From G963665545 sp963665545 (GTDB lineage Bacteria; Pseudomonadota; Gammaproteobacteria; Xanthomonadales; SZUA-36): a DNA stretch of 64,000 bases. The notes beneath the pieces were generated by a model. The model made no database searches. It was not told where the DNA came from and saw nothing but the letters and a program-made list of their open reading frames with translations. A program made the position numbers and the translations under genes. Location of the stretch: contig CAXXKZ010000004.1 in the NCBI GenBank assembly GCA_963665545.2, positions 992,001 through 1,056,000 on the forward strand. Reading direction: 5' to 3'. Positions 27,014-36,008 of this stretch are shown piece after piece (position 1 is the first letter of the stretch; each line of letters begins with the position of its first letter).

Positions 27014-28155
27014 GCGGCCTGGGGACGGCGGTCTTGCCGTTGATGTGCCTCTTGACGGTGGCGGCCTGCAGAGGAGAGCATGCGGACATCAATTCGGATT
27101 CTCCCACCGGAGATATGGCCATGTTGGCCCGCCAGGCGCAAGGATTCGAGCAGGCTCGCAGGGGAGCTCCACTGGTTTTTCCCGAGGACCACGGCAGCCA
27201 TCCCACCTACCGGCTTGAGTGGTGGTACCTCACTGCCAACCTGAGAGACGCCTCGGGCCGGGAGATGGGCGCCCAGTGGACCTTATTCCGCCTGGCCCGG
27301 CGACCCCTGAGTAAACGCTCGAGATCTGCAAGTGAGCACCCCTGGTCGGCGGACCAGGTGTACATGGCGCACACAGCACTGAGCTGGCCCGAAGGGCACC
27401 AGGGCTTTCAACGCTACGCCCGCGGCGGCGGACCGCGGCATACCCAGGCCGGCAGTCAGGCTGAACCCTTCATGGTATGGCTGGATGACTGGGAAATGAA
27501 AAGCACAGGCGCCCAGTGGTTGCCATTGACCGTCAAGGCCAGACAGTCCGGGATGGGTTTCAAGCTGACGCTTAGCAGCGACAGGGCGTTGGAATTGCAG
27601 GGTGAGCAGGGCTTCAGCCAGAAACACCCCGATGGCGGCGGCTCATACTATTACAGCCAACCTCACCTTGAAGCGACAGGCCAGATTACCTTGCATGGAG
27701 AAAGCTTCGAAGTCCGCGGCATGGCCTGGTATGACCACGAATGGAGCAGCCAGTTTCTGCAGCCCGATCAAACCGGTTGGGATTGGTTTGCCCTGCATCT
27801 TGATTCGGGCGAGAAACTCATGCTGTACCGCTTGCGCAGTAGAAACAACACCGCCTACGTCCATGGCAGCCTGCTGGCTGCGGACGGCAGCCGAACAATA
27901 TTGGGGCCGGCGGGTCTTGAATTTACCGTGCTGCGGTGGGATCGGGTGGCGGGCCGCGATCTGCCAATGGCCTGGCAAATCCACCTGCCTGGGCTGCAAC
28001 GGACGCTGGACCTTGAAACCCTGCACCCGCAGCAATGGATGGATGTGGACTTTCCCTACTGGGAAGGCGTGGTCAGGGTGACGGGCGACAGCCCGGGGGA
28101 GCGCGGGCGCGGATTTCTTGAGATGACCGGCTATCCCAAGAGTGCACCACCATGA
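27010..28155 (+). CDS. AttH / CrtC-like lipocalin-fold lipoprotein
   Basis: The GTG at 27010 overlaps the permease stop and gives a 381-residue protein starting with a lipoprotein signal (CLLTVAAC, lipobox Cys about residue 19). The rest matches the AttH/carotenoid 1,2-hydratase family of two lipocalin-like halves: HPTYRLEWWYLTANL early, then YYYSQPHLEATGQ, and GMAWYDHEWSSQFL with WDWFALHL in the middle. These proteins are usually encoded beside an FtsX-type ABC transporter, as here. Older annotations call them secreted hydrolases; the activity is not established. It probably handles a hydrophobic ligand at the membrane. Confidence 0.87.
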   Translation: MSGLGTAVLPLMCLLTVAACRGEHADINSDSPTGDMAMLARQAQGFEQARRGAPLVFPEDHGSHPTYRLEWWYLTANLRDASGREMGAQWTLFRLARRPLSKRSRSASEHPWSADQVYMAHTALSWPEGHQGFQRYARGGGPRHTQAGSQAEPFMVWLDDWEMKSTGAQWLPLTVKARQSGMGFKLTLSSDRALELQGEQGFSQKHPDGGGSYYYSQPHLEATGQITLHGESFEVRGMAWYDHEWSSQFLQPDQTGWDWFALHLDSGEKLMLYRLRSRNNTAYVHGSLLAADGSRTILGPAGLEFTVLRWDRVAGRDLPMAWQIHLPGLQRTLDLETLHPQQWMDVDFPYWEGVVRVTGDSPGERGRGFLEMTGYPKSAPP

Positions 28156-28182
28156 CCAGCGATCCCAGTTTCTCCAACGCCA

Positions 28183-29016
28183 TCATCCCCGGCCCCAGAT
28201 CTCCTCCACCCAACGCTTAATCAGCAGGGCTTCGCGCCAACGGTCCGACAATTCACACTGCGCCGCATCGGTGATCGCGTAAGGAGGTGGGCCCAGTTCA
28301 CAGAGAAAACAAAGGGTTGCATGGTTGTCATTGCGGGCCCGCCACATCGAAATGCCATCGCGCCACCAGTCCCGGAACTGCGTTACCCACTCCTGGTGCT
28401 GAGGAAACTCGATCTGGATCTGGATTTGCTCGCGGTTGGCCACCCTGCCCTGGAAGCAATCGGAGCGCTCCAGGATGGTGTGCATGAAACCGGCGTCACG
28501 GTCGTTGAGCGGCAATCTCAGTTCGCGGTCGATGACATAGTGCGACAGGTCTGCGCAGAGACGCATTTCCGGTACCCGCTCGATCAATTGTAAGGTGTAG
28601 TAGAGATCATTGAGGGTGCATTCGCGATGGGTTTCGAACAACATCCGCAGGCCCGCCGATTCGGCATCTCCCATCCATTGCCGGATCACCGGCACCCCCT
28701 CTTCCACCGTCAGCGGCATCACGCCGCCGATCACGTTGACCAGACAGGCATCCATTTCTACCGCAAGATCCAGCAACGGCGGCATGTCTTCGAGTGAATA
28801 CGGGAAAACGTTCATCATGCACTTGAGCTCGTGCCGATGAAACAGTGGTTTCAATGCACGAATTTTCGGAATCTCGTCAACTGCAGGGTCCACACACAGA
28901 CCGTGATAGCCAGCGGCGGCGGCCATGGTGAAGTTCTCCTCCATCGGCCGTTCGGCCACGCCGGGCCTGCGCATCTCCATGGCCCAGAGTGACTGAAATA
29001 TTTCCAGGCGCTGCAT
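28183..29016 (-). CDS. Sugar phosphate isomerase/epimerase-like TIM-barrel protein
   Basis: The 277-residue protein looks like a xylose-isomerase-like TIM barrel (AP endonuclease 2 superfamily). Strand motifs include GYHGLCVDPAVDEIPKI, CLVNVIGGVMPL, LRMLFETHREC with a putative metal-binding Glu/His pair, and LCADLSHYVIDREL with a putative metal-binding Asp/His. The substrate cannot be deduced. It follows the desaturase gene on the same strand with a 48 bp gap. The C-terminal WWRDGISMWRARNDN region is aromatic-rich and may shape a specific pocket. Confidence 0.75.
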   Translation of the reverse strand: MQRLEIFQSLWAMEMRRPGVAERPMEENFTMAAAAGYHGLCVDPAVDEIPKIRALKPLFHRHELKCMMNVFPYSLEDMPPLLDLAVEMDACLVNVIGGVMPLTVEEGVPVIRQWMGDAESAGLRMLFETHRECTLNDLYYTLQLIERVPEMRLCADLSHYVIDRELRLPLNDRDAGFMHTILERSDCFQGRVANREQIQIQIEFPQHQEWVTQFRDWWRDGISMWRARNDNHATLCFLCELGPPPYAITDAAQCELSDRWREALLIKRWVEEIWGRG

Positions 29017-29064
29017 ACTATCCCCAGTCCAAATTGACTGGCATCTGGCGAGGGCAACCCATGC

Positions 29065-30108
29065 TCAAAAGGAGGTGAGAAATGAAACGGCATTCCCGCC
29101 ATAGAGTTGCCCGGCGCGCGCCCTGACCAGGTATTCCGCTTCCATGGGCTCCACCCCCTCATCGAGTTCATCGCCGACACCGTTAACTCGGGCGACCCGG
29201 TATTTGTGGTACATGCGTAACTGTCGGTGCAATGGGATGACGCTGGCCGGGTCGTCGCTGATTTTCTCCCGGTAGTATGCCGGCAGCCGGTACCAGGGCA
29301 CGGTGGGTCGGGCATGATGGGCGTTATGAAAACCGAAATTCAAAACCAGCCAGTTGGGCAGGTTCCAGCGGAAACTGATCGGGTTGCTGAAGGTATGGGC
29401 CTGTTCAAATTTTCGACCGCCGTAACGCTGCGGCGGCTGGTCCTCAAACAGGATCGGATTGGGGCCATAGTCGTGCTGAAAGGCATCCATAAAGCGCAGC
29501 ACATGCAGCATCATCAGGTAGGCAATCATGTATAACAGGGCGGCCTTCGGATACCAGACCAGCAAACCGATAAACAGGCTGCCCCGAATCAAAATCACAA
29601 CGCTGTTGCGCGGGCGCTGGTCAAGGCGCTGCGGAATGATGAACGCACCAAACACCATAATGAAGTGCATCATCAGTTCATGCGCAGGAACATAGAACCA
29701 CTCGAGCAGCTTGATGAATTTCACCAAGCGTGGATGCCGTTCGAAAAAGTCTTCATAGAGAAACCACACCGAGTCGTCGCCATCCATATGGTGGCGAAAA
29801 TGCTTGTAGCGGATGTCTTCGAAAGTGCCGTACGATGATCCGCACATCCAGCTCAGGATCCGCCCCAGTCTCTCATTGTTGCGATTGGCCCGGAAGATGG
29901 TGTTGTGGCCGCATTCGTGTATCAGGTAGGCCGCAATGACCATTCCATGGCCCAGCCACAATGTGCCGGCCAGATTGAGGTACAGATTGGCGTTGAACAA
30001 CAGGTAAAAACCACCGGCATAGCCGCATGTTGCATAGAGCAAGGCGAGACCATGATAAAAAAGACCCTGGGGTTCGTGGAATATCTTGGCTGCAGTCGGT
30101 GCGTTCAT
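29065..30108 (-). CDS. Membrane fatty acid desaturase
   Basis: Integral-membrane di-iron desaturase/hydroxylase of 347 residues. The three His boxes are present: HECGH near residue 65, HFRHH near residue 101, and HNAHH near residue 262. Hydrophobic helices lie between them, as in the DesA-like family. The substrate is probably an acyl chain, but related enzymes hydroxylate or desaturate other lipids. It is divergent from the FAD oxidase gene at 30177 with a 68 bp shared upstream region, and is followed by the TIM-barrel gene. Confidence 0.88.
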   Translation of the reverse strand: MNAPTAAKIFHEPQGLFYHGLALLYATCGYAGGFYLLFNANLYLNLAGTLWLGHGMVIAAYLIHECGHNTIFRANRNNERLGRILSWMCGSSYGTFEDIRYKHFRHHMDGDDSVWFLYEDFFERHPRLVKFIKLLEWFYVPAHELMMHFIMVFGAFIIPQRLDQRPRNSVVILIRGSLFIGLLVWYPKAALLYMIAYLMMLHVLRFMDAFQHDYGPNPILFEDQPPQRYGGRKFEQAHTFSNPISFRWNLPNWLVLNFGFHNAHHARPTVPWYRLPAYYREKISDDPASVIPLHRQLRMYHKYRVARVNGVGDELDEGVEPMEAEYLVRARAGQLYGGNAVSFLTSF

Positions 30109-30176
30109 CGGGTTAACGCCGGCGGGCCTTATTCAGCGCCGCTGGGAAGGGCTGTCAAATGCGCTACCATCATGCC

Positions 30177-31556
30177 ATGAGCAATGCCAAATCGCGAACT
30201 GATGAGCATAGGGACGCGCACTACAGAAGCCTGAGTTTCTGGCATGACACGCTGCCCGCGTCACTGCAGCCGCGCCCGCCGTTGGAAAGCGACGTCGAAG
30301 CCGATGTTGCGATTGTAGGCACGGGCTATACCGGTTTGTGGACAGCCTATTACCTCCATCGTCATGCGCCCTCACTGAATATCGTCATGGTGGAGGCCGA
30401 CATTGCAGGATTTGGCGCATCGGGCCGCAATGGTGGCTGGTGTTCCTGTTTTCTGGTTGGCATCGAACATTGGGCCTCTGACCCCCAAACCCGCGAACAC
30501 GCTATTGTGCTTCAGCGTCTGATGTTTGACACGGTGGATGAGGTCGGACGGGTTGCAGCGCGCAAATCCATTGACTGCCATTTTGACAAATCAGGCGGCT
30601 TCGCGATCGCCCGGGGCGGCGCTCAACTCAAGCGCCTTGAATCACAGTTCGAATTCTACCGGCAGGCCGGGTTGACGCCGGGTGGGTTTCGCTGGCTGGA
30701 CGCGGCCGAGGCGGTTCAATCATTGCCGATGGACAAAGCCCGGGCAGGTCTGCGAATGAATCACGTCGCCACCATTCACCCTGCCAGGCTGGTGCGCGGG
30801 CTCGCCGACTGCCTGGCGGCCGGGGGCGTGCGCATTTTTGAGGATTCGGCTGCTACGGACATTGAAAGTGGCATCGTGTCGACCCGCCGAGGCAGCGTGC
30901 GTGCACCCACCATAGTGCGCGCCACCGAAGCGTACACCCGCACCATATCCGGGCACGAAAGGGCACTGGCGCCGGTGCATTCGATGATGGTGGCGACTGA
31001 GCCGTTGAATGATGAGCAACTCGCCGCCACCGGGCTACAACGCCGTTATGCATTTGGAGACCTTTCCCCGGTGGTCACCTACGGGCAGCTCACGGCGGAT
31101 CGGCGGATCGCCTTCGGCTGCCGTGGCAGGTACTACTTCGGCTCTGGCATCCACAGCACCTTCGCCGGATCTGAACCGGAATTCGAAGTGGTTCGGCGCA
31201 CCCTGATTCAATTGTTTCCAGCGCTCTGGGGCATTCGATTCAGCCATGCCTGGGATGGCGCTCTGGGCCTCAGCCGCAATCTGTTGCCCGTCGTTTCGTT
31301 TGACCGGTCATCCGGTTACGGCTGGGCAGGTGGTTACGCCGGCAACGGTGTTGCAGCCGCCAACCTGGCGGGCAGAACCCTGGCCGACCTGATTCTTGAA
31401 CGGGCCACGGACCGCTGCCACACACCATGGGTCAATCCCGCGACGGCCCCGCAGTGGGAGCCGGAACCTATACGCTGGCTCGGCATTGCGGGATACCGCC
31501 GCTGGCTGGGAGTGAGAAATGCCGTCGAGGGGATCGTCAACCGATTGACGGCTTGA
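30177..31556 (+). CDS. FAD-dependent amine/amino-acid oxidase (DAO family, PuuB-like)
   Basis: Of 459 residues from ATG 30177, with an in-frame ATG six codons earlier. A Rossmann FAD site, VAIVGTGYTGLWTAYYL, lies near residue 50 and the DAO-family GFGASGRNGGW near residue 80. C-terminal blocks GALGLSRNLLPVVSFD and YAGNGVAAANLAGR complete the FAD domain. This is the pattern of gamma-glutamylputrescine oxidase and related amine oxidases. A paralogue with the same domain plan lies at 33118. The real amine is unknown; clustering with polyamine genes elsewhere in the window makes gamma-glutamyl-amines or similar plausible. Confidence 0.85.
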   Translation: MSNAKSRTDEHRDAHYRSLSFWHDTLPASLQPRPPLESDVEADVAIVGTGYTGLWTAYYLHRHAPSLNIVMVEADIAGFGASGRNGGWCSCFLVGIEHWASDPQTREHAIVLQRLMFDTVDEVGRVAARKSIDCHFDKSGGFAIARGGAQLKRLESQFEFYRQAGLTPGGFRWLDAAEAVQSLPMDKARAGLRMNHVATIHPARLVRGLADCLAAGGVRIFEDSAATDIESGIVSTRRGSVRAPTIVRATEAYTRTISGHERALAPVHSMMVATEPLNDEQLAATGLQRRYAFGDLSPVVTYGQLTADRRIAFGCRGRYYFGSGIHSTFAGSEPEFEVVRRTLIQLFPALWGIRFSHAWDGALGLSRNLLPVVSFDRSSGYGWAGGYAGNGVAAANLAGRTLADLILERATDRCHTPWVNPATAPQWEPEPIRWLGIAGYRRWLGVRNAVEGIVNRLTA

Positions 31557-31623
31557 GCACCGGGCTGCAATCCTGGGGCCGCCGGAGATAGAATGTCCCA
31601 GGCCGCGATTCTAGGGTGAAAAC

Positions 31624-32433
31624 GTGACAGGTGCTGTTGAAGCGAATATCTGCTTTGTCGAAAGATCGAACGAGCCATTGATTAGCTGGCCGTCTGTCGC
31701 CGGCGGCCAGAGCGAAAAACGCAGTGGCGCGTATCGCGATCACCCCGTGACCATTCACAATGCCAGGGATATGGCTGAGCCATCCTCACTCGACCAGCAG
31801 GGATTCACGCTGGTGGGGCACAGTTCTGACGTAGGTGACTATCTCGACGACGAATGTCTGACCCGAGTTTATGAACCCGAATTGCAGCGGCTGTTGCTGG
31901 ACATGACAGGTGCGGAAAAAGTCGTTGTGTTCGACCATACCCGACGGGCCGGCGATCCTCTCACCCGATCCGTAAAGAAGTTGCGTGAGCCGGTCCACCT
32001 GGCGCATTCCGATTACACGGAAAAGTCAGGGCCCGAAAAACTGCCGGCATTCTTGCCCGAGGAGGAAGCCCGGCGCCGATTGCAGCGGCGATTCGCCATC
32101 ATCAACGTGTGGCGATCCATCGCCGGTGCGGTGCAATCTTCACCCATTGCCGTGTGTGACGCACTCAGCGTGAAGGCGCGAGACCTGCTGAAAATTGAGC
32201 GCCGTGCCAAGGACAGGATCGGTGAAATCCTGGGCCTGGCACATCACCCCGATCAGCGATGGTACTACTTCCCGCAGATGCAGGAAACCGAAGCGCTGGT
32301 CTTCAAATGCTTCGATTCTGAGCGCGACGGAAGGGCAAGAATGTCGCCGCATACGGCTTTTACCGACCCGGAAACGCCGATTAATGCTAGCCAACGGCAA
32401 AGTATTGAGTCGCGGTGCCTGGTATTGTTTTAG
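31624..32433 (+). CDS. CmcJ/NvfI-like non-heme iron oxygenase family protein
   Basis: The 269-residue protein resembles the CmcJ/NvfI/asaB family, known mainly from fungal and actinomycete secondary metabolism and related to Fe(II)/2-oxoglutarate oxygenases. Seen here are the HNARD start block and VVVFDHTRRAGDP near residue 100. PVHLAHSDYTEKSGP near 120 carries the His-x-Asp pair. NVWRSIAGAVQSSPIAVCDA lies near 160, and SPHTAFTDPETP with a later Arg-rich QRQSIESR lies near 240-262. These fit iron and cosubstrate ligands. The 3' end overlaps the convergent TetR gene by 4 bp. The 67 bp after the oxidase gene suggest cotranscription. Confidence 0.78.
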   Translation: MTGAVEANICFVERSNEPLISWPSVAGGQSEKRSGAYRDHPVTIHNARDMAEPSSLDQQGFTLVGHSSDVGDYLDDECLTRVYEPELQRLLLDMTGAEKVVVFDHTRRAGDPLTRSVKKLREPVHLAHSDYTEKSGPEKLPAFLPEEEARRRLQRRFAIINVWRSIAGAVQSSPIAVCDALSVKARDLLKIERRAKDRIGEILGLAHHPDQRWYYFPQMQETEALVFKCFDSERDGRARMSPHTAFTDPETPINASQRQSIESRCLVLF

Positions 32434-33020
32434 GGCTTTAAGCGAGCAACATAATCCACCACCAGTCCACGCTGCACCTCAGGCGGCAACATGCCCGGGT
32501 GCAACAGCCCCTGCTGACCAATACCCGCCGTAAAGGCCCAAACGGCCAGGGCCTCGGCAGGAATGTCCAAGCCAGACTGCAACTCTCCGGCCTGCTGCGC
32601 CCGAAACATCAGCCCGGCGATTCTGTCCACCCACCCTTGGATGAGGTCGGTATGAAATGTCGCGAAGTCCGAATCGAAAGAGGCCTTGTAGAGAAAGGCG
32701 TTCCACACCGTCCAACTCTGACGCGAATCCTGGTCAACAATGGCGTCATCACACAGTAATTCGGTCAGCGCATCGAGACTTCCATGTTCCGCGGAATACC
32801 GATTCACCGATTTGGTTTGCGCCGCCATGGTCAGGCGCACAGCCTCCAGCAACAAATCATCTTTTGATTTGAAATAGTGAAACAGGGAGCCATACGACAA
32901 GCCGGATTCCGCGGCGACGCCACGCATGGTCATCCCCTCGAAGCCGTCGTGCGCGATGATGCGCATGGCCGCTTCGGCAAAGATTCGGCGCTGGGCGTCA
33001 TGATCTACGATCTTGGGCAT
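32430..33020 (-). CDS. TetR-family transcriptional regulator (BetI-like)
   Basis: The 196-residue protein from ATG 33020 has the N-terminal helix-turn-helix (MTMRGVAAESGLSYGSLFHYFKSKDDLL, about residues 28-55) and an all-helical ligand domain. Sequence flavour is that of BetI-like regulators, including the C-terminal VWAFTAGIGQQGLLHP block. It is divergent from the second FAD oxidase with an AT-rich, palindrome-bearing intergenic region, so autoregulation and control of the 33118 operon are likely. The ligand is unknown; an amine or quaternary amine would fit the neighbours. Confidence 0.88.
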   Translation of the reverse strand: MPKIVDHDAQRRIFAEAAMRIIAHDGFEGMTMRGVAAESGLSYGSLFHYFKSKDDLLLEAVRLTMAAQTKSVNRYSAEHGSLDALTELLCDDAIVDQDSRQSWTVWNAFLYKASFDSDFATFHTDLIQGWVDRIAGLMFRAQQAGELQSGLDIPAEALAVWAFTAGIGQQGLLHPGMLPPEVQRGLVVDYVARLKP

Positions 33021-33049
33021 GTAGCTGACCTTGCAGAAGTAGCGCAATA

Positions 33050-33082
33050 TATTTTATTATACCAATCAATTGATATAAAATA
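33050..33082. promoter_or_regulatory. Nested palindromes, probable TetR operator and divergent promoter region
   Basis: In the gap between the TetR gene and the divergent FAD oxidase, a perfect 10-bp palindrome ATCAATTGAT (33065-33074) sits inside an outer inverted pair TATTTTAT (33050-33057) and ATAAAATA (33075-33082). The region is much more AT-rich than its surroundings. This is what a TetR operator overlapping a promoter looks like. The exact site is inferred. Confidence 0.55.
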
Positions 33083-33117
33083 AATGCAGGAGACAGGCCC
33101 TACCCGCCTGGCATGCC

Positions 33118-34407
33118 ATGCACCGGAAACACCAGCAGCAGGAACACACCGCTTCATATTATGCGGCGACAGTAAACGAGCGCACCGACTACCCCAAACT
33201 GCAGGGAATGCAGCGTGCGGATATCTGCGTGGTGGGCGCCGGGTTCACAGGGGTCGCCACGGCACTGAGCCTGGCAGAGCGAGGCTTTTCTGTCGTCCTG
33301 GTTGAAACAAATCGCGTCGGCTGGGGCGCATCGGGCCGCAATGGCGGGCAGCTCATCAACGGCATTAGCGGGTTGTCAAAAGTCCGCAAGCGCAACGACC
33401 CTGCACTGGACGGCATGTTTTGGAATATGCGCTGGCGCGGCAACGACATCGTGCACGAAAGGGTGGCCAGCTATCAGATCGAATGCGACCTCAAGCCGGG
33501 ATTTGTCGAGGTGGCGCTGAAGAAGCGCCAGATGGCTGACCTTGAAGAAGCGTACGAGCTGTTTTCGTCCCATGGTTTTCCACACCCATTCGATCTCTAC
33601 GACCAGGAACAAATTCGCTCTATTCTGGGCACCGATGCTTACCTCGGCGGCTTCGTCAATTTCCGCGACGGTCACCTGCACCCACTCATCCTGTGTATTG
33701 GGGAGGCTCGCGCGGCCCACGGTCTGGGCGTGCAAATTTTTGAACAGTCACCCGTGGTGAAAATTCGCCATGGACGCAAACCCCGGGTGGTGACCAAGCA
33801 CGGCCAGGTAGAAGCCGACAGCGTGGTACTGGCGGGCAATGCCTATCACCGCCTGGAGGGGCGGCACATTGGCGGGCTGACGTTTCCGGCGAGCAGCTAC
33901 ATCATCAGGACCGAGCCGCTATCCCCCGAGATTGTTGCGGAGATCAACCCGTTGGACCTGGCGGTCTGCGATTTGAACGAGATCGTCGACTACTATCGTC
34001 TTTCGGCGGACAAACGGATGCTCTATGGCGGACGTTGCAATTACTCTGGCAAGGAGCCCGCCAGCATCAAGGCTTCGATTCAGCCGCGCATGCTCGAGAT
34101 CTATCCGCAGCTCAACGGTGTTGAAATTGCCTACGAATGGGGCGGTAATATCGGCATCGTCATCAATCGCATTCCGGCGCTGGGGCGTATCCACGGAAAT
34201 GTGTACTACTCGCAGGGCTATTCAGGTCATGGTGTAAACGCGGCGCACATCATGGGTGAGATCGTTGCCGACGCCATTTCGGGAACGATGGAGAAATTCG
34301 ATATATTTGCGGAGATTCCGCATTTCAGAATTCCCGGCAGCCAGTGGTTCGGAAAACAAATCATTGCATTGGGAATGCTTTATTATCGGCTCAAAGATAT
34401 GTTGTAA
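33118..34407 (+). CDS. FAD-dependent oxidoreductase, gamma-glutamylputrescine oxidase-like
   Basis: Of 429 residues, closely following the PuuB/OrdL pattern. YYAATVNERTDYPKL is near the N-terminus, followed by the Rossmann GAGFTGVATALSLAERG near residue 40 and VGWGASGRNGGQL near residue 68. The C-terminal block AYEWGGNIGIVINRIPALGRI and YSQGYSGHGVNAAH completes the FAD domain. PuuB oxidises gamma-glutamylputrescine to the aldehyde. No PuuA-like ligase is in the window, so another amine is possible. The TetR gene and its palindromic region lie directly upstream. The downstream D-aminoacylase lipoprotein gene begins 20 bp on. Confidence 0.87.
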   Translation: MHRKHQQQEHTASYYAATVNERTDYPKLQGMQRADICVVGAGFTGVATALSLAERGFSVVLVETNRVGWGASGRNGGQLINGISGLSKVRKRNDPALDGMFWNMRWRGNDIVHERVASYQIECDLKPGFVEVALKKRQMADLEEAYELFSSHGFPHPFDLYDQEQIRSILGTDAYLGGFVNFRDGHLHPLILCIGEARAAHGLGVQIFEQSPVVKIRHGRKPRVVTKHGQVEADSVVLAGNAYHRLEGRHIGGLTFPASSYIIRTEPLSPEIVAEINPLDLAVCDLNEIVDYYRLSADKRMLYGGRCNYSGKEPASIKASIQPRMLEIYPQLNGVEIAYEWGGNIGIVINRIPALGRIHGNVYYSQGYSGHGVNAAHIMGEIVADAISGTMEKFDIFAEIPHFRIPGSQWFGKQIIALGMLYYRLKDML

Positions 34408-34427
34408 ATTCGATCTGGAGTATTTTC

Positions 34428-36008
34428 ATGGCAATTCATCTGCCCCGCCGGGCATCACTGGCCTGGTGCATCGCCGCCGTTGCACTTTTGGCAGCCTGCA
34501 ACGATTCCTCAAAACTCCCACCCGCAGTCCCCGAGGCGGCCGCACCGGAAACCTGGCTGATCAGCAACGTGCAGATTATGGACGGGACAGGCGGCCCTGC
34601 GGTGCCTGGCTCGGTTAGAATTTTGGTGGATCGCATCACCGCCACCGGTCAGTTGTCACCCCTGGATGGAGAGCAGGTCATCGATGGGCTGGGCAGGACC
34701 CTGGCGCCCGGCTTTATCGACACGCACAGCCACACAGACTGGCAAATTTTCGAACAGCCCGGTGCACTGAGCGTAGTCAGCCAGGGAATTACCACAATTA
34801 TTGTGGGGCAGGACGGTGGTTCGCATCTGCCGCTACAAGGCTGGTTCGAACAGCTCCGGGCCTCACCTGCGGCCGTCAATATCGCCTCCTACGCCGGACA
34901 CGGCAGCATCCGTTCGGAGATTATGGGTGACGACTATCGGCGGCCGGCCACCGAGGCCGAAGTCGAAGCCATGGGCGCATTGCTGCAACGGGAGCTCGAT
35001 GCCGGCGCACTGGGGCTGGGCACCGGGCTCGAGTATGACCCAGGCATCTATTCAGATCCCTCGGAAGTGCTGGCGCTGGCCCACATCGCCGCCGCCAACC
35101 AGGGACGATATATCAGCCATATGAGAAGTGAAGATCGCTATTTTGCCGAAGCGCTTCTGGAAATTATCGAGATCGGCCGTCAGACCGGCATGCCCGTGCA
35201 AATTTCACACTTCAAGCTGGCCAAGAAGAGTCTGTGGGGCTCAGCCTCAGAGGTGCTCAAGCAACTTGATGCGGCCCGTGCGGAAGGCATCAACATCACG
35301 GCGGACATCTACCCTTACGAATACTGGCCATCCGATCTCACGGTGTTGCTGCCGGAACGAGACTTTAGTGACCGCGCGGCTTTCGAATTCGCGTTGACCG
35401 AAATTGCGCCGCCGGAAACCATGCATCTTTCGCAATTCGACGCGCAGCCGGAATATGTCGGTAAATCAATCACCGAGATTGCCGAATTGAGAGATACCGA
35501 TGCGGTCACGGCCTATATGCAACTCGTCGCCGAGTCACAGGCCTGGGGCGAGCAGACTGGCGATCCTGGCGACGCCATTATCGCCAGGAGCATGACAGAA
35601 GCGGACATCAAGGTTCTGTTTAGCTGGCCACACACTAATCTTTGCACCGATGGCGCTTTGACAGATCTCCACCCCAGGGGTGCGGGCTCGTTCACCCGGG
35701 TGCTGGGCCGCTATGTGCGTGAAGGCAGCCTGATGCCCCTGACTGATGCGGTACACAAAATGACCGGTCTGACTGCCAGCCACATGGGCATTTCTGATCG
35801 TGGTGTGATCGCACCGGGCGCTGCCGCAGACCTGGTGCTGTTCGACCCCGAATCGGTGATCGACAACGCCAGCCCAGGCGACTCGCAAGCATTGAGCGGC
35901 GGCATCATTTCGGTCTGGGTCAACGGCACCAAGATCTATCAGGAAGGGAAAGTGACAGGCAGCCACCCCGGCCGCGTGATCACCCGCGCAAGCACCCCGG
36001 AAGCCTGA
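34428..36008 (+). CDS. N-acyl-D-amino-acid deacylase-like lipoprotein (amidohydrolase)
   Basis: The product of 526 residues from ATG 34428 starts with a lipoprotein signal (LLAACN, Cys about residue 24), so it should be anchored in the envelope. The amidohydrolase domain shows the metal motif DTHSHTDW near residue 98. Family blocks GLGTGLEYDPGIYS, ISHMRSEDR and QISHFKLAKKSLWG follow, with SWPHTNLCTDG later; all are typical of D-aminoacylases. It probably releases D-amino acids from N-acyl or peptide-linked forms. It overlaps the dipeptide epimerase gene by one base, pointing to a shared role in D-amino-acid-containing peptide use. Confidence 0.88.
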   Translation: MAIHLPRRASLAWCIAAVALLAACNDSSKLPPAVPEAAAPETWLISNVQIMDGTGGPAVPGSVRILVDRITATGQLSPLDGEQVIDGLGRTLAPGFIDTHSHTDWQIFEQPGALSVVSQGITTIIVGQDGGSHLPLQGWFEQLRASPAAVNIASYAGHGSIRSEIMGDDYRRPATEAEVEAMGALLQRELDAGALGLGTGLEYDPGIYSDPSEVLALAHIAAANQGRYISHMRSEDRYFAEALLEIIEIGRQTGMPVQISHFKLAKKSLWGSASEVLKQLDAARAEGINITADIYPYEYWPSDLTVLLPERDFSDRAAFEFALTEIAPPETMHLSQFDAQPEYVGKSITEIAELRDTDAVTAYMQLVAESQAWGEQTGDPGDAIIARSMTEADIKVLFSWPHTNLCTDGALTDLHPRGAGSFTRVLGRYVREGSLMPLTDAVHKMTGLTASHMGISDRGVIAPGAAADLVLFDPESVIDNASPGDSQALSGGIISVWVNGTKIYQEGKVTGSHPGRVITRASTPEA

